Assembly: GCA_019648995.1 (NCBI GenBank)
Contig: BLXT01003574.1
Span: forward strand, 2,018 to 26,031
Direction of reading: 5' to 3'
Source: Plakobranchus ocellatus
Lineage: Eukaryota; Mollusca; Gastropoda; Plakobranchidae
DNA: 24,014 bases
Each line of letters opens with the position of its first letter. Within the stretch, counting starts at the first letter, position 1. Under the pieces are notes generated by a model, which ran no database searches, had not been told where the DNA came from, and was given only the letters and a program-made list of their open reading frames with translations. Made by a program: the position numbers and the translations under genes. This document shows, piece after piece, positions 22,401-24,014 of this stretch.

Positions 22401-24014
22401 GGACCACTGGTAGGTTGGATGCTCATGGATGCGGAATGCAAAAGACCTCTCTCTAATAGTGGGCACTGGGTTTCTCTGAGCAAAGATATGCGTTTCAACC
22501 TTCTGCTGATTTCCACCCTCCAGAACAATGTCTACTCGCGACGGCCGGGGACTTTCCTCACCAATGCGAAGGTCAAAGGTCAGATATTGGTTGTAACTGA
22601 ACCGCTGGTCTCCAAGATAGCGAGCTGGAGAGAGGAGAATGTGACACTAAATAGAAGTAACTGGTGAAAAAAAAAATATCCAGTCTATAACTTTATTCTT
22701 GGATTTCCTCAAATGCTGAGATTTTTATATTAATCTGCCTTGGTAGAAATGCCTAAAGGCGAGTCCTTCTGCGTCACTTGCATAGCACACTTTTTAGTAA
22801 AGAAGAATTCTGAGTACTTTTCCCCACATTTTTAAAGCTTTTTATTTTTCAAAAAGTTAAAGCTCCTATACGCTGACTTTAAACTGCAACAGCTCAATCA
22901 TGTTTCCTCAATTGTAAACCTAACAGGAAAAAATTTCAGTTTTTCCAAACGCTCCAAATGTCTATACTGCCTCAAGCAGTCTGATCTCAAGATTAACGTG
23001 ACATAAAAGACAATCTTGCTCTCTGCCAAATTGTTGTGCGCACAGTGCCTACATAGTCAGATCAATCAGATTTCCCAAAAAAATCCTAACAAAAAGGCAT
23101 GTAACAAACATTTTGCTTTCTTTACCTCTCTTTTTTTTATTCAAAGGCTGAAAACTTGTAAATCTTAGGACATAATCAGCCTATATATGTCAAGTTTTCA
23201 GAAAGTAAAGTTTCATATTAAAACTGAAATTTCCAGGGTCAAAAATGTAATTTGGGCCTCACTTGGACTGACCTAAAGACATAGTTACTTATCTTCTAGG
23301 TCAGGGCACCAAATTTGAAATTGGCTCTGTGCTTAAAAGTTTAATTCAGAACAGAAGTTAGACATCTAACATGAATTAACAAATATTTTAAATTAAAAAA
23401 AAAGAAAAAGAAATCATTGACCCTTAAAGAAAGTCAATGACTGTCCTTAAATTAAATTCTGATCAGGCAAAAACAATTGCTCAGAATTTAGTTTTAACAT
23501 GCATACACTGGTTCAAAATATTCACGACCAAAGACACAAAGTTGTGGAGGCGGAAAGGAAAATGAAAAACTGTTTGTTAAAGCATAGAGCAGCAATTTAC
23601 CACCATTGCCATAAGCCTATCTTTAGACACTCAAGCTACTAAATAAAATTATAGTTAACAATAAAAAAAAAAAGAAAAGATATTTATGTGCCTTGTTGCA
23701 TGATGAAATCTGGGGGGAAAAAAATGTTGGGCCTATACTGTGCTAAACAGGAGAGCAGTTTCTATAATTGTTTCACAGTAATGTGTGTGAGTTGATCACA
23801 TCAGTGTCGTAAATAAACATTGATAATACCAGGGGCTAAGAAGTAGACCATATCATTTTCAGAGGACGCTCCAATATTCTGGGTGATGCCATTGTACTGT
23901 ATGTCTACTTCTCTATTGCCACGAGTGATGCCAGTCCATCCCTGATTTCCTGAAAGACAGTAATTTTAATGGAATAAGTTAATAGAGGTGTACAGAAGGA
24001 TAGAGGAAGTCAAT
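7282..24014 (-). CDS. LAMC1: Laminin subunit gamma-1-like gene, 3' part (18 exons, 5' end outside window)
   Basis: Joined exons on the minus strand: 23949-23830, 22624-22319, 21163-20933, 20389-20204, 19710-19578, 19279-19029, 18189-18037, 17271-17134, 16497-16306, 14662-14353, 13595-13458, 12821-12647, 11730-11608, 10882-10768, 10421-10225, 9531-9373, 8240-8082, 7488-7282. Together they give 1096 complete codons with no internal stop. Domain order in this partial protein: laminin IV (about 1-150), Cys-rich LE modules (about 155-508), alpha-helical coiled coil (about 509-1085), short tail with GCF and a stop. This matches the C-terminal 1100 or so residues of the 1609-residue human gamma-1 chain. 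Family knowledge: secreted basement-membrane protein, trimerises with alpha and beta chains, binds nidogen and integrins. Diagnostic motifs seen are NIDPNAI, TGECLKC, DCPQCY and LPDGCF. Gamma-1/gamma-3 type is favoured over gamma-2. The LN domain and signal peptide are not in the window, so the orthology call rests on the C-terminal part. Confidence 0.96.
8082..8240 (-). CDS. LAMC1: Laminin gamma exon q: coiled coil
   Basis: 159 nt, 53 codons (residues 976-1028), the same length and phase (0-0) as exon p. It reads [20 protein letters not shown], then [20 protein letters not shown] and LEALLDK. It matches human LGQLDTVDLNKLNEIEGTLNKAK. The acceptor is TTTCTACAG and the donor AAG|GTAAGG. The next intron is 593 nt (8081-7489) and shows nothing beyond A-rich stretches. 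Confidence 0.95.
9373..9531 (-). CDS. LAMC1: Laminin gamma exon p: coiled coil
   Basis: 159 nt, exactly 53 codons (residues 923-975), phase 0 on both sides. It reads [20 protein letters not shown], then [20 protein letters not shown] and ending SAKQ. It aligns with human TSTKAEAERTFAEVTDLDNEVNN. The acceptor is TTCCACTAG and the donor CAA|GTGAGC. The next intron (1132 nt) is AT-rich, with a T tract near 9113-9126 and no recognisable element. Confidence 0.94.
10225..10421 (-). CDS. LAMC1: Laminin gamma exon o: coiled coil
   Basis: 197 nt, residues 858-922. It reads [20 protein letters not shown], then [39 protein letters not shown]. It aligns with human FDRRVNDNKTAAEEALRKIPAINQTI and SAAADATEAKNKAHEAERIAS. 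The acceptor is AATCCACAG and the donor AAG|GTAGAC (phase 0). One sequon (NTT). The next intron is 693 nt, AT-rich, with no element seen. Confidence 0.95.
10768..10882 (-). CDS. LAMC1: Laminin gamma exon n: coiled coil
   Basis: 115 nt, residues 819-856. It reads [20 protein letters not shown], then [18 protein letters not shown]. It matches human EEAAKKGRDTLQEANDILNNLK, one of the best conserved coiled-coil stretches here. The exon is too short to stand out as an ORF; it is defined by the acceptor TCTGTGCAG, the donor G|GTGAGG and the homology. The next intron is 346 nt. Confidence 0.94.
11608..11730 (-). CDS. LAMC1: Laminin gamma exon m: coiled coil
   Basis: 123 nt, exactly 41 codons (residues 778-818). 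It reads [20 protein letters not shown], then [18 protein letters not shown]. It aligns with human VKNLLEKGKTEQQTADQLLARADAA. The acceptor is CCCTTCAG and the donor AAG|GTAATT. Both junctions are phase 0, so the exon is symmetrical. One sequon (NQT). The next intron (725 nt) contains A/T homopolymers and nothing else recognisable. Confidence 0.94.
12449..12560. repeat. 54-bp tandem duplication in a laminin intron
   Basis: Unit 1 begins GGCACCTTATGTATCATATA at 12449 and unit 2 begins GGCATCTTAAGTATCATATA at 12503. The first 35 or so bases of each unit are close to identical apart from a 2-base gap. A weak third start (GCACCTCAAGTCTC) follows near 12559. Confidence 0.8.
12647..12821 (-). CDS. 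LAMC1: Laminin gamma exon l: coiled coil
   Basis: 175 nt, residues 720-777. It reads [20 protein letters not shown], then [38 protein letters not shown]. The [12 protein letters not shown] block parallels human SPLDSETLENEANNIK. One sequon (NST). The acceptor is TTCACCACAG and the donor AAG|GTAGCT, where introns change to phase 0. The following intron (916 nt) has a 54-bp tandem duplication at about 12449-12560. Confidence 0.95.
13458..13595 (-). CDS. LAMC1: Laminin gamma exon k: coiled coil
   Basis: 138 nt, residues 674-718. It reads [20 protein letters not shown], then [20 protein letters not shown] and DRLEK. It aligns with human HKQEADDIVRVAKTANDTSTEA. The acceptor is AATGTGCAG. The donor was chosen as GA|GTCAGT because only this site keeps frame with the next exon; GTATTT four bases on would shift the frame. 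One sequon (NTS). The next intron is 636 nt and has no clear element. Confidence 0.9.
13672..13699. repeat. TA/TG microsatellite in a laminin intron
   Basis: A short mixed GTAT/TATA dinucleotide tract in the intron between exons j and k. Confidence 0.7.
14353..14662 (-). CDS. LAMC1: Laminin gamma exon j: coiled coil
   Basis: 310 nt, residues 571-672, the longest exon here. It reads [20 protein letters not shown], then [28 protein letters not shown] and [12 protein letters not shown], a continuous Ala/Leu/Lys/Glu-rich helix aligned with human gamma-1 around its RLQRVNNTL and LAEEARKLAER segments. The acceptor is TTCTCTCAG and the donor AA|GTGAGT (phase 2). The next intron is 757 nt, with a short TA/TG microsatellite near 13672-13699. 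Confidence 0.95.
14726..14780. repeat. GA-rich purine tract next to exon j
   Basis: A tract of almost only A and G on the plus strand, about 64 bases before the acceptor of the 310-nt exon. On the transcript it is a pyrimidine-rich stretch and may strengthen the acceptor. It leads into the 57-bp-type minisatellite. Confidence 0.7.
14776..15128. repeat. Degenerate minisatellite, unit about 57 bp, in the largest laminin intron
   Basis: A word like GGCAGTTACCATCACTTGCT recurs at about 14805, 14861 (short unit), 14894, 14954, 15013 and 15070, each followed by a purine-rich half ending AAGAGTGACAG or similar. A partial unit precedes at about 14776. Spacing is 56 to 60 bp except the unit at 14861, which is about 33 bp. 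Confidence 0.8.
15129..16100. other. Intron sequence, nothing recognised
   Basis: The remaining part of the 1643-nt intron between exons i and j. AT-rich, no repeats, coding potential or RNA gene visible. Confidence 0.6.
16156..16197 (+). other. Putative G-quadruplex motif in a laminin intron
   Basis: GGG blocks at 16156-16158, 16167-16169, 16176-16178 and 16080+100-16182, then ten G at 16188-16197, with loops of 8, 6, 1 and 5 bases. The G-rich strand is the template strand for laminin transcription, so the RNA is C-rich. It lies about 109 bases past exon i in the transcript direction. Confidence 0.55.
16306..16497 (-). CDS. LAMC1: Laminin gamma exon i: start of coiled coil
   Basis: 192 nt, residues 507-569. 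It opens with [19 protein letters not shown], which with the split Asp gives DCPQC, the counterpart of human ECPAC. In laminins this Cys pair joins the three chains at the head of the coiled coil. Helical heptad-like sequence follows ([28 protein letters not shown]). Two sequons are present (NDS, NES). The acceptor is TGTCCTCAG and the donor A|GTGAGT. The next intron, the largest (1643 nt), holds a G-rich tract, a 57-bp-type minisatellite and a purine tract. Confidence 0.96.
17134..17271 (-). CDS. LAMC1: Laminin gamma exon h: last LE module
   Basis: 138 nt, residues 461-505. It reads [19 protein letters not shown], then [20 protein letters not shown] and SAGCL. This is the final LE module before the coiled coil, matching human CDCHPEGSLSLQC and GNRCDQCEENYF. 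The acceptor is TTCTTTCAG and the donor G|GTGAGG, phase 1 on both sides. The next intron is 636 nt and shows nothing notable. Confidence 0.96.
   Translation of the reverse strand, partial: PVIVIRLVLRICTVMPMVVVLARRMLQAGAVTDAWKTNMTFLLAV
18037..18189 (-). CDS. LAMC1: Laminin gamma exon g: LE module
   Basis: 153 nt, residues 410-459. It reads [33 protein letters not shown] and [11 protein letters not shown], a complete LE module with normal cysteine spacing and one sequon (NYT). The acceptor is CATTTCAG and the donor G|GTAATG, both phase 1, so the exon is a symmetrical one-module unit. The following intron is 765 nt, AT-rich, with T tracts near 17465 and 17637. Confidence 0.97.
18650..18950. repeat. 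Degenerate tandem repeat, about 4 copies of 68-85 bp, in a laminin intron
   Basis: A word like TATTTGTCACTTTTC recurs at about 18656, 18741, 18819 and 18887, followed by CATAAATCATAATCCC, TTACAGACC and TTCCTAAAATTACATTATCT in the better copies. The first two copies are the most alike; the last two are diverged. Confidence 0.8.
19029..19279 (-). CDS. LAMC1: Laminin gamma exon f: rest of nidogen-type module and the next LE module
   Basis: 251 nt, residues 326-408. It reads [20 protein letters not shown], then [31 protein letters not shown] and YWNLASGEG, and aligns module by module with human gamma-1. One sequon (NNS) is present. The acceptor is TTCTAAAG and the donor G|GTAAAT. The following intron (839 nt, 19028-18190) contains a four-copy degenerate tandem repeat at about 18650-18950. 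Confidence 0.97.
19578..19710 (-). CDS. LAMC1: Laminin gamma exon e: LE module and first half of nidogen-binding-type module
   Basis: 133 nt, residues 282-324. [16 protein letters not shown] closes one LE module, and [19 protein letters not shown] starts the next. The NIDPNAI segment (19592-19612) sits exactly where human gamma-1 has NIDPNAV, the loop known to bind nidogen. The acceptor is TTTCACCAG and the donor AC|GTAAGT. This 3' junction is phase 2, unlike the phase 1 junctions on either side. The next intron is short (298 nt) and starts with an A-rich, low-complexity stretch on the plus strand (about 19285-19345). Confidence 0.97.
20204..20389 (-). CDS. LAMC1: Laminin gamma exon d: LE modules
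   Basis: 186 nt, residues 220-280. It reads [16 protein letters not shown], then [20 protein letters not shown] and [10 protein letters not shown]. This aligns closely with human gamma-1 [32 protein letters not shown]. Two LE modules meet inside the exon. The acceptor is AAATCCAG and the donor G|GTAAAG, phase 1 on both sides. The following intron is 493 nt, with A/T tracts only. Confidence 0.97.
20933..21163 (-). CDS. LAMC1: Laminin gamma exon c: end of laminin IV and first LE modules
   Basis: 231 nt, residues 143-218. [12 protein letters not shown] closes the laminin IV domain. [19 protein letters not shown] then completes the split LE module that flanks laminin IV, and [15 protein letters not shown] starts the next LE module. 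The cysteine spacing is typical of laminin EGF-like modules. The acceptor is TCTCACAG and the donor G|GTAGAG; both junctions are phase 1. The next intron is 543 nt and AT-rich, with no recognisable element. Confidence 0.97.
21945..22158. repeat. Two-copy direct repeat spaced by 128 bp in a laminin intron
   Basis: The shared words GTTGGATTTAG, TTATGA/CTATGA, CCTTTC and ATTGGCTA/ATTGACTA occur in the same order at about 21945-22030 and 22073-22158. The first copy contains the perfect palindrome GGTTTACGGGTAAACC at 21967-21982; the second copy does not keep it. Confidence 0.7.
22319..22624 (-). CDS. LAMC1: Laminin gamma exon b: laminin IV core
   Basis: 306 nt, residues 41-141. It begins [12 protein letters not shown] and includes [21 protein letters not shown] and [13 protein letters not shown], matching the order of conserved blocks in the gamma-chain laminin IV domain (human APAKFLG, EDLVLEGAG, FRLHEA, LLNNLTSIKIRGTY). 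It contains one N-glycosylation sequon, NLT. The acceptor is CTCCAG and the donor G|GTGGGT, both phase 1. The 1155-nt intron that follows contains a 128-bp-spaced direct repeat near 21945-22158. Confidence 0.96.
23830..23949 (-). CDS. LAMC1: Laminin gamma exon a: laminin IV domain, first part seen
   Basis: 120 nt, residues 1-39 of the partial protein. It reads [10 protein letters not shown], then [10 protein letters not shown], which aligns with the laminin IV (L4) domain. The acceptor is CTTTCAG and the donor is G|GTATTA. It begins with two bases of a split codon and ends in phase 1. The laminin IV domain starts in an exon beyond 24014. The next intron (23829-22625, 1205 nt) is AT-rich, with scattered A tracts and nothing else recognisable. 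Confidence 0.93.

Noticed and set aside
1-24014. CRISPR arrays, insertion sequences, operons or defence systems
   Set aside because: The DNA has spliced exons and animal-type repeats; no bacterial-type feature is present.

Overview
The window is eukaryotic, AT-rich animal genomic DNA. It holds the 3' two-thirds of one large gene on the minus strand, a laminin gamma-1-type subunit (LAMC1 orthologue), followed by about 7 kb of repeat-rich downstream DNA. I joined 18 exons (23949 down to 7282). Each has AG/GT borders and compatible phases at all 17 internal junctions. They give 1096 residues with no internal stop, which align end to end, from memory, with the laminin IV - LE repeats - coiled coil - C-terminal tail of human laminin gamma-1. 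The 5' end of the gene (signal peptide, LN domain, first LE set, start of the laminin IV domain) lies beyond 24014. The intron sizes (about 0.3 to 1.6 kb), low GC, many A/T homopolymers and the sequence divergence suggest an invertebrate, perhaps a mollusc or other lophotrochozoan. That placement is inference only.

Layout, high to low coordinate (the direction of transcription): 23949-22319, most of the laminin IV domain (2 exons); 21163-17134, end of laminin IV and the LE repeats, including the nidogen-binding-type module (6 exons); 16497-7282, coiled coil and C-terminal tail (10 exons); 7281 to about 7085, 3' UTR with an AATAAA at 7106-7101. Introns are phase 1 through nearly all of the LE/laminin IV part and mostly phase 0 near the end of the coiled coil. 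Several introns carry small degenerate tandem repeats.

From 7080 down to 1 I see no convincing gene. This part holds a 34-bp minisatellite with CAGCTG in most units (about 4032-4500), AC/AT, CT and AAT microsatellites, an unusual compound trinucleotide array built from all four GNT triplets (1937-2053), a TCTAGA-rich inverted repeat and a G-quadruplex-like motif at the left edge.

The encoded protein would be the gamma arm of a secreted laminin heterotrimer in basement membranes. Its LE module would bind nidogen, the coiled coil pairs with alpha and beta chains, and the C-terminal Cys and Glu support beta-chain linkage and integrin binding. I found no undescribed multi-gene system. The most interesting points are the altered nidogen-contact residues, the longer C-terminal tail and the ordered repeat arrays.
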